Part shown: positions 53,101 to 63,245 of the stretch, piece by piece | Layout of the letters: each line of letters begins with the position of its first letter | Numbering within the stretch: the first letter of the stretch is position 1 | Origin: Shewanella ulleungensis | GTDB lineage: Bacteria > Pseudomonadota > Gammaproteobacteria > Enterobacterales > Shewanellaceae | DNA: 64,000 nt | NCBI RefSeq assembly: GCF_014648315.1 | Contig: NZ_BMQW01000001.1 | Span: 744,001-808,000 of the forward strand | Direction of reading: 5' to 3' | Notes under the pieces: generated by a model | Told to the model about the DNA's origin: nothing | The model's input: only the letters and a program-made list of their open reading frames with translations | Database searches by the model: none | Program-made: the position numbers and the translations under genes

Positions 53101-56100
53101 TTAGTCTTCTTTAAGTTCTATTTCTAACTGCTTAGCAACGGCTTCAGGCGAACTGCTGTTACGCGCAAATAAGCTATAAGCTACTGGTATTACGATTAGT
53201 GTGAAGAAGGTCGCCAGTAAAATACCCGACAACACCACCACACCAATGACGAAGCGAGTTTCGGCGCCAGCACCAGAAGCTATCACCAATGGAATAGCTC
53301 CTGCAGCAGTCGTAATCCCGGTCATTAAAATCGGACGAAGACGCTGTGTAGATGCTTGTAAAATCGCTTGCTGGAATTCTACACCTCGATCGCGTAGTTG
53401 GTTAGAAAACTCAACAATTAAAATACCATTCTTAGCCGCCAAACCGACCAACATAATGATCCCAATTTGGCTGTAAATATTGATACTTTGCCCTGTTACC
53501 CATAAACCAACCAATGCACCGAGTGTCGCCAATGGCACGGTAAGCATAATCACCATTGGGTGAATATAACTTTCAAACTGTGCTGCCAATACTAAAAATA
53601 CGATACCCAAGGCCAGTAAAAATACAAAGTTCATTGAGCTACCAGATTCTTGGTAATCCAACGATGGGCCTTTATAGCTGATTACCGCTTCAGCAGGTAG
53701 GTAAGTTGCAGCAAGATTATTCATATAATCTAATGCCTCCCCTAAACTGTAATCAGCCGCAAGGTTAGCTTCTAAAGTGATTGAGCGCATGCGATTGTAG
53801 CGATTAAGCGAACTTGCATCTGCAAATTCTTCAATCGACACTAAGTTAGATAACGGAATTAACTCTTGAGTACGCTCAGATCGCACATAGATGTTTTCCA
53901 TATCTGTCGCCGTGCTTTGATTTTCACGGTTACCTTCAACAATCACATCATACTCTTCACCGTCACGCATAAAGGTTGTCACTAAGCGAGAACCCAACAT
54001 TGACTCTAATGTGCGGCCAATGTGCGACACCGACACGCCGAGATCGGCTGCTCGTTCGCGATCAATCAATACACGTAATTGTGGTTTTGTTTCTTGATAA
54101 TCATGGTCTAGACCAATAATATTATGATTATCTTTGGCTTTTTCGAGCATGATGTCACGCCAATCGGCCAGCTCTTCATAGCTTGGTCCGCCAATCACAA
54201 ATTGCACAGGTTTGCCCACACCACGGCCAAAGGCTTGGCGCATAATCGGGAAAGCCCTAATACCGGCAAGATCGGCTAAACGCTCACGGATTTCGACAAT
54301 AATTTCGTTAGCACTACGACGCTCAGCCCAGTCTTCTAACACAATAATTGCCATGCCGTTCGAGAAGTCAGATGCGGTGCCAAAGCCGCGCGGAGCGCGA
54401 ATAAGTAAACGCTTAATTTCGCCGTTTTCTACCATTGGCATTAAACGCCCTTCCACTTCATCCATATATTTCTCAATATATTCAAAACTGGCACCTTGTG
54501 GTCCGTTTACCATTAAGAACATAGAACCGCGGTCTTCTTGAGGGGCAAACTCTTGTGGCACTTTATTGAGTAAGTAGCCGCTTAAACCAAATGCAATCAA
54601 CACAACAAGCGACACCATCACTGGGCGTTTCATGCCGGTATTAAGCATGATTAAATACCAGTCGGATAATTTAACCATCATTTTGTCGACTTGCTTAACG
54701 AGCCATGGGTCTTGATCTGCAGGTTTAAGCAATTTAGAACACATCATTGGTGTCAGTGTTAACGCAACAATACTCGAAAATATGACTGCTGCACTCATTG
54801 TGACCGCAAACTCTTTAAATAGCTTACCTAAGTCGCCCTCTAAGAAGGTAATAGGCATAAATACCGCTACCAGTACCAAGGTTGTCGCAACCACGGCAAA
54901 TGCGACCTCACGCGCGCCTAGGAAAGCGGCTTTTAATGGTGAATCACCCTCTTCTATACGTCTGTGAATGTTTTCTAACATGACAATCGCGTCATCAACC
55001 ACCATTCCGATAGCCAAAATCATTGCCAGTAGCGTTAGTAGGTTAATGGTATAACCAAGCGCATAAAGCACAATAAAGGTGGCTAATAGTGATACTGGTA
55101 CCGTAATCGCTGGAATTAACATTGCTCTGACAGAACCTAAGAAAAGGTAAATCACGACAATGACTAATATCATGGCAATAAATAAAGTTTGATAAACCTC
55201 ATCAATAGACGCTTCGATAAACACTGAACTGTCGTATGAGCGTTTAATCTCCATACCTGCGGGTAATGTTGGATTGAGTTTGTCAACGAGTGCGTTGGCG
55301 GCCCGTGCAACTTCTAGGGTATTGGCAGTCGACTGCTTACTTACCCCTAAACCAATCATCGATTCTTTGTTGCCCCTGAAGATAATACGTTCTTCTTCTG
55401 AGCCAATTTCAACTTTAGCGATATCACCAAGCTTAACTAAATAGCCATCATCTCCTTGAGTAATCACAAGGTTAGAAAAATCTTCAGCGGTTTTGAATAC
55501 CCGGTCCAAACGCACGGTAAAGTGACGCTCTTTGGATTCAATGGAACCTGCTGGCAATTCAACGTTTTCTGAGCGCAGCGCATCTTCGACATCTGACACG
55601 GTTAAGTTGCGTGAAGCTAATGCTTGTCTGTCTATCCAAATCCTTAACGCATAAACTTTACCGCCGCCTAAACGCAGTGTTGAAACACCGTCGATTACCG
55701 AGAAACGGTCAACTAAGTAGCGGTTGGCATAATCAGTCAGCTGCAATGTGTCCATTTGATCAGACACTAGGTTAAGCCACATGATCACTTCATCACTGCC
55801 ATTGGCTTTAAAAATTGACGGAGAGTCGGCTTCTTCTGGTAACTGTTCTAACAATCCAGAAATTCGGTCGCGCACGTCGTTGGTAGCAGCTTCAATGTCA
55901 CGGTTAATATCAAACTCAATGGTGACACTTGAGCGCCCATCACTGCTGGATGAACTAATATGGCGAATTCCCTCAACACCACTGATCTGATCTTCAACTA
56001 ATTGAGTAATTCGACTTTCCACTACAGAGGCACTTGCCCCACGATAGCTTGTTTCTACCGAAACAATAGGTGGATCAATATTTGGGTATTCTCGTAATGG

Positions 56101-56196
56101 TAATTTACCAAACGACACTAAGCCCAATACAATCAGCAAGATGCTGATAACCGATGCAAAGACCGGTCTTTTAACCGATAAGTCAGTTAATATCAT
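53101..56196 (-). CDS. RND efflux permease (HAE1 type)
   Basis: Inner-membrane proton-driven efflux pump of 1031 residues. Twelve TM segments, with two large periplasmic loops after TM1 and TM7, are evident. The N-terminus ILTDLSVKRPVFASVISILL is typical, GMVVDDAIVMLENIHRR in TM4 has the paired proton-relay Asp residues, and PVGMVGL-like GIIMLVGLAAKNGILIVEF marks TM10. Its ATG overlaps the stop of the adaptor gene by four bases. No outer-membrane factor is adjacent, so it probably uses TolC. Substrates are unknown. Confidence 0.95.
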   Translation of the reverse strand: MILTDLSVKRPVFASVISILLIVLGLVSFGKLPLREYPNIDPPIVSVETSYRGASASVVESRITQLVEDQISGVEGIRHISSSSSDGRSSVTIEFDINRDIEAATNDVRDRISGLLEQLPEEADSPSIFKANGSDEVIMWLNLVSDQMDTLQLTDYANRYLVDRFSVIDGVSTLRLGGGKVYALRIWIDRQALASRNLTVSDVEDALRSENVELPAGSIESKERHFTVRLDRVFKTAEDFSNLVITQGDDGYLVKLGDIAKVEIGSEEERIIFRGNKESMIGLGVSKQSTANTLEVARAANALVDKLNPTLPAGMEIKRSYDSSVFIEASIDEVYQTLFIAMILVIVVIYLFLGSVRAMLIPAITVPVSLLATFIVLYALGYTINLLTLLAMILAIGMVVDDAIVMLENIHRRIEEGDSPLKAAFLGAREVAFAVVATTLVLVAVFMPITFLEGDLGKLFKEFAVTMSAAVIFSSIVALTLTPMMCSKLLKPADQDPWLVKQVDKMMVKLSDWYLIMLNTGMKRPVMVSLVVLIAFGLSGYLLNKVPQEFAPQEDRGSMFLMVNGPQGASFEYIEKYMDEVEGRLMPMVENGEIKRLLIRAPRGFGTASDFSNGMAIIVLEDWAERRSANEIIVEIRERLADLAGIRAFPIMRQAFGRGVGKPVQFVIGGPSYEELADWRDIMLEKAKDNHNIIGLDHDYQETKPQLRVLIDRERAADLGVSVSHIGRTLESMLGSRLVTTFMRDGEEYDVIVEGNRENQSTATDMENIYVRSERTQELIPLSNLVSIEEFADASSLNRYNRMRSITLEANLAADYSLGEALDYMNNLAATYLPAEAVISYKGPSLDYQESGSSMNFVFLLALGIVFLVLAAQFESYIHPMVIMLTVPLATLGALVGLWVTGQSINIYSQIGIIMLVGLAAKNGILIVEFSNQLRDRGVEFQQAILQASTQRLRPILMTGITTAAGAIPLVIASGAGAETRFVIGVVVLSGILLATFFTLIVIPVAYSLFARNSSSPEAVAKQLEIELKED

Positions 56197-57275
56197 GCCG
56201 ACTTCTCCGTACCTTCGACTTGAGCAAACTTAAAGTTTTCGGCTTGTTGTACTTTCACTTCATCACCCGGACGTACTTTTAAAATACCGCGAATAATGAC
56301 TTGCTTGCCCACTTCAAGACCTTGAGTGATTTCAACCCAACCACGAGTACGAATACCCAAAGTGACTTTCACTTGCTCTACTTTATTGTCGGCATTGACT
56401 ACATAAACAAAATGATTATTTTGAATAGGAATAATCGCCGCTTCAGGTAATAACAAAGCTTCACGGCTTTGTTTAATTAACTTCACTTTCATTAGCATGC
56501 CAGGAAGTAAGCTTAAATCGCTGTTTGGCATTACGGCGCGCACAATCACTGCGCGAGTACTTGGATTGACTCTGCTATCGATAGAAGTTACTACACCTTT
56601 AAATACACGGTCTGGATAAGCAACGGCTTTGGCTTCAACTAATTTGCCGGGTTTTAACTCTTGGATAAATCGTTCTGGCACAGAGAAGTCCAGCTTAATT
56701 TTACTGATATCATCCAATGTACTGATTTGCTCACCAGGTGTGACTAAACTACCCACACTGACTTGGCGCAGACCTAATCGGCCTGAGAAAGGTGCTTTAA
56801 TGATTCGGTCATGTAAGGCTGCATTGGCTTGTTCAACTTCTGCGCGAGTGGTGTCGATTAAACTTTGTAACCGGTCGCGCTCCAATTCAGCAATGGTTTT
56901 ACTGGTAACCAGTGCTCTAATTCGGTCTAACTCACGTAAGTTTTCTGCTAACTTCACTTCAGCGACTGCCACTTTGGCTTTTTGCTCATCGTTACGCAGT
57001 AACACCAATACAGAGCCTTTTTCAACAAGCTCACCATCATCAAAGTTAATTTGATTAACGATCTCGGCCACTTTCGAAGTCACGATAATCGATTCATATG
57101 CTTTACCTGTCCCGAGCGCTTCTACTTCGTCACGAATAGGCATTACCTCAACTTTAGCCACTACCACATTAGGTATTGCTCGAGGACGTTGTATTTGTGC
57201 TTTTTCAGGCAGGAAAGAAAAGTAACCGAACAGCGCGATTGACACTATGGCGATCAGTAATATTATTTTTTTCAT
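56193..57275 (-). CDS. RND periplasmic adaptor protein
   Basis: Membrane-fusion protein of 360 residues. An N-terminal hydrophobic anchor (2-20, no lipobox) is followed by a lipoyl half-motif (about 60-95), a helical hairpin (about 97-160), the second lipoyl half (KAPFSGRLGLRQVSVGSLV), beta-barrel and membrane-proximal domains. It links the RND pump to the outer-membrane channel. ACGGA upstream gives the start. It is first in a two-gene operon, and no regulator gene is adjacent. Confidence 0.94.
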   Translation of the reverse strand: MKKIILLIAIVSIALFGYFSFLPEKAQIQRPRAIPNVVVAKVEVMPIRDEVEALGTGKAYESIIVTSKVAEIVNQINFDDGELVEKGSVLVLLRNDEQKAKVAVAEVKLAENLRELDRIRALVTSKTIAELERDRLQSLIDTTRAEVEQANAALHDRIIKAPFSGRLGLRQVSVGSLVTPGEQISTLDDISKIKLDFSVPERFIQELKPGKLVEAKAVAYPDRVFKGVVTSIDSRVNPSTRAVIVRAVMPNSDLSLLPGMLMKVKLIKQSREALLLPEAAIIPIQNNHFVYVVNADNKVEQVKVTLGIRTRGWVEITQGLEVGKQVIIRGILKVRPGDEVKVQQAENFKFAQVEGTEKSA

Positions 57276-57555
57276 TGTTTGTCCGTAACCATCCAGGGTA
57301 AATGAATAATTATTTAGCTGATTGTTTAATTATGTGATTGTACTCAGCAATGCGCCTGCTTCAAGGCGTTTTACTTTCGCGAACATATTACGAAAGCAAA
57401 CAACAAATTGTTCAACAACGAAAATTATGAATAAAACAGCGTTTAAACCTGCATTTGCTGCATAAAAACCGCATAAAGCCAGGTTTTAAGAGGAATAATG
57501 ACATCAGCGCGGCTTATACACACATCGCTGTTGACACAAATTGTGACAATTAGCT
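57276..57555 (-). promoter_or_regulatory. Promoter region of the RND operon
   Basis: About 280 bp upstream of the adaptor gene, reaching the bamC terminator. It contains a loose TTTCG / CGAAA pair near 57375-57396 and no other clear operator. No gene was seen. Confidence 0.35.
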
Positions 57556-57588
57556 AAAAAAAAGAGACGCTCAAATTGAGCGTCTCTT
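57556..57588 (-). terminator. Terminator of dapA-bamC
   Basis: AAGAGACGCTC AAATT GAGCGTCTCTT, an 11-bp stem that on the minus strand ends in eight T, 27 bases after the bamC stop. Confidence 0.88.
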
Positions 57589-57615
57589 CAAAATAGATAA
57601 CATGATAAGTGAATA

Positions 57616-58716
57616 TTAACGCACTTTTCGGTCTTCTTGCATAAGATCTGACAAGATTTGATACACTTCAGTAATCGCTTCATTGTCTAATGCATTATCT
57701 TCGACATCGTGTAGTAAAATTTTAGTCTGCTCTGGATTGTCGGTTTCTTTAAGCAATAAACGATAATTGCCCTTTTTCAGCGACAGCTTTTCATCGCCCC
57801 ATAACGAACTCCAGAAACCGCTGCTCTCTTCTAAATTAATGAAGAACAGACCTTTGCTGGTATCCATATCGACTACATCAAAGCCCATTTCAGGCAGAAC
57901 TAAACGTAAACGATCCCACACAGATTGGTAATTTGCATCAGCTAACCAATAAGCAGCATCTGAGCCTGTGCCTGTCACTAAGTCAACTTTGATACCCAAA
58001 CTTTGTTGAATACGCGCTGCGCGAATGGCTCTATCACGCTCAACACTCATATAACCAATGGCGTTGTTAAGCATGTCGGTGGTATAACGACGTTTATCGT
58101 CACCACTCAATAAGATTTTTTGATCTTCGCCGTTATAAAACTCTTCATGCTCTAGCAAACTAATCGCTACACTACCAGAACGACCGTGAGGCTTAACATC
58201 GATGTTGTAGCTGTAACGCTGACGCAACGTGTACACTTTATCGCTACCCCACCAACTAGACTCAATCACTTCTTCGTGTTCAATCCAATCGGTTTCGATA
58301 ACACCGGCAGCATAATCTTCAGCACGAATAACCATATTATTCTTGGTTAAGTAAGCTTTAACTACATCAAATATTTCTTGCTTGAGATCAGTAGTACTTT
58401 CTATTGAATCAATCACAACACGAATATTGTCAGTGCTTTCTTCAATATGAGTCCCTTCAGCCATCGGCAATACTTGAAGAGGCGCACGAATATCGAGTTT
58501 TTTTCCGATTAACGTTTTATCAGACTTAGTGCCAACAGCTGGAATTTCATATTCTTTGCTATAAGTCGGGGTATTTAACCCTTCAGGAATAGTCAATAAC
58601 GGTGAAGTTTCAGCATTAATGAAATCGTCAGAGCCATTAGCTTGACGACGATCTAATGGCGTACTGCAAGCTGAAACAGCTGCAACAAGAAGTAACGGAG
58701 TAACTTTCTTTAACAT
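57616..58716 (-). CDS. bamC: Outer-membrane assembly lipoprotein BamC
   Basis: Lipoprotein of 366 residues, part of the Bam complex that inserts beta-barrel proteins in the outer membrane. Signal MLKKVTPLLLVAAVSACSTP has the lipobox VSAC. An unstructured N-terminal stretch with PLLTIPEGLNTPTYSKEYEIP is the segment that binds BamD, followed by two helix-grip domains (about 100-210 and 245-360). It starts seven bases after dapA, the same order as in E. coli (dapA-bamC). A terminator follows. Confidence 0.94.
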   Translation of the reverse strand: MLKKVTPLLLVAAVSACSTPLDRRQANGSDDFINAETSPLLTIPEGLNTPTYSKEYEIPAVGTKSDKTLIGKKLDIRAPLQVLPMAEGTHIEESTDNIRVVIDSIESTTDLKQEIFDVVKAYLTKNNMVIRAEDYAAGVIETDWIEHEEVIESSWWGSDKVYTLRQRYSYNIDVKPHGRSGSVAISLLEHEEFYNGEDQKILLSGDDKRRYTTDMLNNAIGYMSVERDRAIRAARIQQSLGIKVDLVTGTGSDAAYWLADANYQSVWDRLRLVLPEMGFDVVDMDTSKGLFFINLEESSGFWSSLWGDEKLSLKKGNYRLLLKETDNPEQTKILLHDVEDNALDNEAITEVYQILSDLMQEDRKVR

Positions 58717-58723
58717 GAATTTA

Positions 58724-59605
58724 TTATACCTTTATCTGGGCTTGTTTCATTGTTTCTATTAACAGACCATGAAACTGCTCAGAAAGTTCAGTTAAAGGCA
58801 AACGAATATGTCCATGAGAGATTAATCCCATCTTGTGAACAGCCCATTTCACAGGAATTGGGTTGGCTTCACAAAATAAAGAACTGTATAAGCCCATTAA
58901 TGGCTCATCAATCGTTTTAGCTAATTGGGCATCTTTTGCAAGGGCTGCATCACACATGGCTTTAAACGCTCGTGGAACCACATTGTTTGCAACAGAAATA
59001 ACACCATTACCGCCAAGTAATAAAAACTCTCGTGCAGTCGCATCATCGCCGCTGTAAAGCAAAAAGTCTTCACCGCACAACTCACGCAAACGTGCAACTC
59101 GGCTAACATCGCCTGTCGCTTCTTTAACTCCGATAATGTTACTCACGCCAACTAATTCTGCGACAGTTTCTGGCTTCATATCTACTGAAGTTCGGCCAGG
59201 TACGTTGTACAAAATTTGTGGAATGTCGGTGCTAGCAGCAACAGCCTTATAATGGGCAATTAATCCCTTTGGCGTTGGCTTATTATAATAAGGCGTCACC
59301 CCAAGCATGGCTGCTACACCAGTATTTTGCAGTGACTTAGTCAGCTCAACAGCTTCTGCCGTCGCGTTGGCGCCGTTGCCACCTATAACAGGAATACGAC
59401 CTGAGGCAAACTTAACGGTTTGAGCCACAACAGCAGCATGCTCTTTCATTGGCAATGTCGCCGACTCACCGGTCGTACCGACTGCAACAATGGCATCTGT
59501 GCCCTGTTCGATATGAAACTCGACAAGTCTTTCAAGACTTGCGTAATCTATTGTGCCATCACTATTCATTGGTGTGATTAAGGCTACGATGCTTCCGTTT
59601 ATCAT
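58724..59605 (-). CDS. dapA: 4-Hydroxy-tetrahydrodipicolinate synthase DapA
   Basis: Class I aldolase of 293 residues condensing pyruvate with aspartate semialdehyde in lysine and diaminopimelate synthesis. The Schiff-base Lys161 is in [10 protein letters not shown], Tyr133 in [10 protein letters not shown] is the proton relay, and [10 protein letters not shown] (42-51) binds substrate; all numbers match E. coli DapA. GGGGAAG precedes the ATG. It is followed by bamC at seven bases and is divergent from gcvR. Confidence 0.96.
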   Translation of the reverse strand: MINGSIVALITPMNSDGTIDYASLERLVEFHIEQGTDAIVAVGTTGESATLPMKEHAAVVAQTVKFASGRIPVIGGNGANATAEAVELTKSLQNTGVAAMLGVTPYYNKPTPKGLIAHYKAVAASTDIPQILYNVPGRTSVDMKPETVAELVGVSNIIGVKEATGDVSRVARLRELCGEDFLLYSGDDATAREFLLLGGNGVISVANNVVPRAFKAMCDAALAKDAQLAKTIDEPLMGLYSSLFCEANPIPVKWAVHKMGLISHGHIRLPLTELSEQFHGLLIETMKQAQIKV

Positions 59606-59754
59606 CTATCTTCCCCAAGGTTTCAGGATTCGCTATGTTACTGATGCCAACCACTAATGACAAGCACTACGGCAAGCATTAACTGAAATAAGTCATTTCT
59701 GTTCTCGATATGGGTATAAGCTAGCATTTTTCGACCTTAGCAACTAAAAAATAA

Positions 59755-59768
59755 TCACATTAATGTGA
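59755..59768. promoter_or_regulatory. 14-bp palindrome in the dapA-gcvR gap
   Basis: TCACATTAATGTGA is a perfect palindrome midway between the divergent dapA and gcvR starts. Its half-sites are in the opposite order to CRP sites, so it belongs to another regulator if it is functional. Confidence 0.45.
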
Positions 59769-59887
59769 CCGATATAGGTTAGTATCTTGAGGTGTTTTGC
59801 TGATAAATGTTAGCATTAGCACCCGCACAAAAACGCATTGCATCGGCACGCGTTTTCGCTCAAAGATATCGACAGTGAGGAAAATCC

Positions 59888-60424
59888 ATGACCAACTACC
59901 TGGTCGTTACGGCAATGGGTGCAGATCGCCCTGGTTTAGTCAGTCGTTTAGCGCGTTTAGCAAGTGAATGCGATTGCGATATAGTCGACAGTCGTATGGC
60001 ATTATTTGGTAATGAATTTACCTTAATTATGATGATATCTGGCTCGTGGACTGCAATAACCAAAATTGAAAGCTTATTACCGAGTTTAAGTGTCGAACTT
60101 GAATTAATGACAGTAATGAAGCGCACATCAAAACACACACCCAAAAACTTTATCTCACGCATTGAAGTGCTGTTTAATGGTGAAGATCAACGTGGCACCA
60201 TGAAAAGCATTACCCAATTTTTGGCCGATCGGGGTTTAGATTTAGCCGCGGTCCGTTCGCACGCTGACGATAATGACAATCTTAAAACGCAATCCATTTT
60301 ATTGGCAATTAACATTCCCGATAAAGTCGACTTATTGATGCTTGAACAAGGTATTCATGAACTGGCAGAATCAATGTCTCTTGAATGTACTATCAAGCGC
60401 ATGCAAGGTATTGCAGCACCTTAA
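59888..60424 (+). CDS. gcvR: Glycine cleavage regulator GcvR
   Basis: Protein of 178 residues with two ACT domains (about 4-85 and 90-170), matching GcvR, which binds GcvA and blocks activation of the glycine cleavage genes. YLVVTAMGADRPGLVSRLAR is the first ACT start and SRIEVLFNGEDQRGTMKSIT the second. GTGAGGAAAATCC precedes the ATG. It is divergent from dapA and 95 bp upstream of bcp, the order seen in E. coli and Shewanella. gcvA is not in the window. Confidence 0.92.
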   Translation: MTNYLVVTAMGADRPGLVSRLARLASECDCDIVDSRMALFGNEFTLIMMISGSWTAITKIESLLPSLSVELELMTVMKRTSKHTPKNFISRIEVLFNGEDQRGTMKSITQFLADRGLDLAAVRSHADDNDNLKTQSILLAINIPDKVDLLMLEQGIHELAESMSLECTIKRMQGIAAP

Positions 60425-60519
60425 CAATAGGATTTATTTTCAGAGTAAACACTTTGACAAGTTGAACCTTGTTCAACAAGGTAGCGTACTATCTGCAATT
60501 CATCTGATAAGGACAAATC

Positions 60520-60987
60520 ATGAACACATTAACCGTAGGTGATACTGCACCTAGCTTTAGCTTACAAAATCAAGCTGGTGAAACAGTCTCTCTTAAAGAT
60601 GCCTTAATCCATGGCCCAGTACTCGTTTACTTTTATCCAAAAGCATCAACGCCTGGCTGTACTGTTCAAGCGCAGGGTCTTCGCGATATCAAAGCTCAGC
60701 TAGATGGCTTAAACGTTACCGTATTTGGCATTAGTCCAGATCCTGTAGCCAAATTGGCCAAGTTTGCCGACAAACAAGCACTTAACTTCACCCTTTTGAG
60801 CGATGAAGACCACGCTGTTGCTGATGGCTTCGGTGTATGGGGCCCTAAACAGTTCATGGGTAAACATTATGACGGAATTCATCGTCTAAGCTTTATCGTG
60901 GGCACTGATGGCAAAGTTAGCCATGTGCTCAATAAATTCAAAACCAAAGACCATCACGAAGTGGTACTGGCAACATTAGCTGAATAG
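60520..60987 (+). CDS. bcp: Bcp-type thiol peroxidase with a single Cys
   Basis: Peroxiredoxin of 155 residues reducing peroxides in the cytosol. The peroxidatic Cys47 is in KASTPGCTVQAQGLRD. At the position of the E. coli resolving cysteine (five residues later) there is Gln52, and no other cysteine exists in the protein. It must therefore work by a one-Cys mechanism or with an external thiol. The ATG follows AAGGACAAATC. It lies 95 bp after gcvR, and a terminator follows. Confidence 0.95.
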   Translation: MNTLTVGDTAPSFSLQNQAGETVSLKDALIHGPVLVYFYPKASTPGCTVQAQGLRDIKAQLDGLNVTVFGISPDPVAKLAKFADKQALNFTLLSDEDHAVADGFGVWGPKQFMGKHYDGIHRLSFIVGTDGKVSHVLNKFKTKDHHEVVLATLAE

Positions 60988-61028
60988 TTATCCCTCCGTA
61001 GTCAATATCTAACGATAACTCTTCCTGC

Positions 61029-61055
61029 AAAAAAAAGGCTTAGCAATTACTGCTA
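61029..61055. terminator. Bidirectional terminator
   Basis: AGGCTTAGCA ATTAC TGCTAAGCCT stem with A-run and T-run, between bcp and the convergent antiporter gene. Confidence 0.87.
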
Positions 61056-61079
61056 AGCCTTTTTGTTACCCGCTAACGA

Positions 61080-63245
61080 TTAAATCGTTTTCGGGTCAGT
61101 GGATTGTGCGGGCTTATCTTCCTCAGTAGATGACTCTGCCTGAGTTGATTCATCTGCGTTTTCAGCGGCAGCTTGTGCAGCGGCTTTTTTCTCAGCAGCT
61201 AACAATTTGGCTTTTTCTGCCGATTCTTTTTTAGCAATGACGGCTTGTTCTTCAGCAAGTAATCGAGCCTTTTCTTGCTCTTCAAATTGTGCCAGCTCTT
61301 CTTCTTTACGACGCGCTTTGTCTATTGCACGTTGTTCAGCTTCTTCCGCTTCACGGATAGCTCGCGCTTCTGCAGCCGCTTTAGCTTCTGCTTCAGCCAG
61401 AGCTTTTGCTTTGCGGTCAGCTTCTTCGTCTAATGCACGTTGAATAACAGCTTGATCTTGCGCTTCTTGTGGTAACAAACTTATCAATTCAATCCCAACA
61501 GGATAATCAAACGGCCCTACTCCTGACAACACTTTAACTTTGCCTTCTTTGGTTAAGTAAACCAACGGCATAGCGGTGTCGCCATAACGCTTTTTAAAAT
61601 CTTCGTAAGTAAAGTTTTCAGTGATGTTGGTGACTTTTAATACCGCGCCTTTGGCCATCAAGCTGGCAATTTTGGCATAAGAGATATTTTCACCAAACAA
61701 ACACAAGCGTTTTAAATAAGACTCAGACAACTGATGACGAGCACTGGCGCTGTCCGCGTTGTTTAAACCATAAACCTTTTCAACCCCAAGTAAGTCTTGG
61801 AAATAGAAAGTCACTAATGGGTTTAACTGACGATAAGGCGACATAACAAGCACACGACCGACACCGCTTAAATCCATATAGGTTTCGGCGTGTTCAGACG
61901 CTGGGTTACCAAAGTATACCGGAATGTTTTCCATTCTCGCCTGGCGAATACTGTCCCAGTTATTATCTGCCAACACAACTTTGATGTTTTTCGAAATTAA
62001 CACTTTCGCAAGTTCACGTGAAAAATTAGACGCACCAAAGATAAGTAAACCTTGGTTCGAACCTTCTTTTACACCCAAAAACTTAGCCCAGCGGCCAGCG
62101 GTTAAACTCTGAATAACAACCGTACCAATAATAATTAAAAACACTAATGGTACAATCGATGATGCCCCTTCTAAGCCAACTGCTTCAAGTTTAATAGCAA
62201 ATAACGATGAAATCGCTGCAGCAACAATACCCCGTGGTGCGACCCAACTTAAAAACCACTTATCTTTTGATGATAAATTGGTACCAAGTCCCGAAATCCA
62301 AATACTTAATGGTCTTGCTACAAACATCACAACTAATAAAACAGCAATACCACCAATACCAAGGTCGAGCATCGCACCAGAATCTAAGCGTGCAGCCAGT
62401 AAAATAAACAGTGCCGAGATCAATAGTACGGTAAGGGTTTCTTTAAATTCTAAAATGTCGGCAATATCTACGCCGCGCATGTTAGCCAATAGGATCCCCA
62501 TAACGGTTACGGTTAATAAACCTGACTCATGCTGTACTAAGTTAGAACCAACAAACACCCCTAGCATAATGGTTAATACTGCGGTATTGAGTAAGTAATG
62601 TGGAAATAAGTTTTTACGGATAGCCAAACCCGTTAAATACCCTGCAACAGCACCTAAACCAAAACCAATGACTAACGTTAGTCCAAGGGCATGCAGTACA
62701 TGGGTAGTAGGATCGTTCGATACAGCAATGTATTCAAACACCAGTACAGCCATTAGTGCGCCAATAGGGTCGATCACAATACCTTCCCAGCGCAAAATAC
62801 TGGCAAGGTTAGATTTTGGTTGAACAGTACGTAACATTGGCACAATTACGGTTGGGCCCGTCACTACCACGAGAGCACCAAATAATGCGGCAATACTCCA
62901 CTCAAAGCCCATTAAAAAGTGTGCGGCAGGCACAATCACGAGCCAGGTAACTAATGCACCAATGCTCACTAGGTTGGTGACCATACGGCCATGATCTTTA
63001 ATTTCTTTAAAGTTTAAGGTCAGTGCGCCTTCAAATAGAATGACCGCAACCCCTAACGAAATAATCGGGAATAATAAATCGCCAAAAATCTCGTCAGGAT
63101 TTAAAATACCCAAACCAGGGCCTAACAATAAGCCACACAATAGTAGTGGTAAAATAGCGGGTAAACGTAACTTCCAACCAACCCATTGACACAAAAGCGA
63201 CAACACACCGATTAATGCCAGCATGCCTGTGATGTGTTCGACCAT
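61080..63245 (-). CDS. Cation/proton antiporter with TrkA-N and charged tail
   Basis: Protein of 721 residues. Residues 1-390 form a CPA-type antiporter with about twelve TM segments (VVVTGPTVIVPMLR; WEGIVIDPIGALMAV with the ion-binding Asp). A TrkA-N/RCK-like domain follows (about 395-530; GLLIFGASNFSRELAKVL). A 115-residue tail from about 607 is rich in Ala, Glu and Lys, probably a long coiled coil, and ends acidic. It likely exchanges Na+ or K+ for protons under nucleotide control. AAGGAAAC supports the ATG at 63245; the longer frame to 63290 is not favoured. Confidence 0.9.
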   Translation of the reverse strand: MVEHITGMLALIGVLSLLCQWVGWKLRLPAILPLLLCGLLLGPGLGILNPDEIFGDLLFPIISLGVAVILFEGALTLNFKEIKDHGRMVTNLVSIGALVTWLVIVPAAHFLMGFEWSIAALFGALVVVTGPTVIVPMLRTVQPKSNLASILRWEGIVIDPIGALMAVLVFEYIAVSNDPTTHVLHALGLTLVIGFGLGAVAGYLTGLAIRKNLFPHYLLNTAVLTIMLGVFVGSNLVQHESGLLTVTVMGILLANMRGVDIADILEFKETLTVLLISALFILLAARLDSGAMLDLGIGGIAVLLVVMFVARPLSIWISGLGTNLSSKDKWFLSWVAPRGIVAAAISSLFAIKLEAVGLEGASSIVPLVFLIIIGTVVIQSLTAGRWAKFLGVKEGSNQGLLIFGASNFSRELAKVLISKNIKVVLADNNWDSIRQARMENIPVYFGNPASEHAETYMDLSGVGRVLVMSPYRQLNPLVTFYFQDLLGVEKVYGLNNADSASARHQLSESYLKRLCLFGENISYAKIASLMAKGAVLKVTNITENFTYEDFKKRYGDTAMPLVYLTKEGKVKVLSGVGPFDYPVGIELISLLPQEAQDQAVIQRALDEEADRKAKALAEAEAKAAAEARAIREAEEAEQRAIDKARRKEEELAQFEEQEKARLLAEEQAVIAKKESAEKAKLLAAEKKAAAQAAAENADESTQAESSTEEDKPAQSTDPKTI

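Noticed and set aside
56629-57054. 141-codon frame antisense to the adaptor gene
   Set aside because: Ser/Asn-rich shadow with no family features.
59755-59768. CRP site
   Set aside because: The half-sites are TCACA then TGTGA, the reverse of the CRP arrangement.
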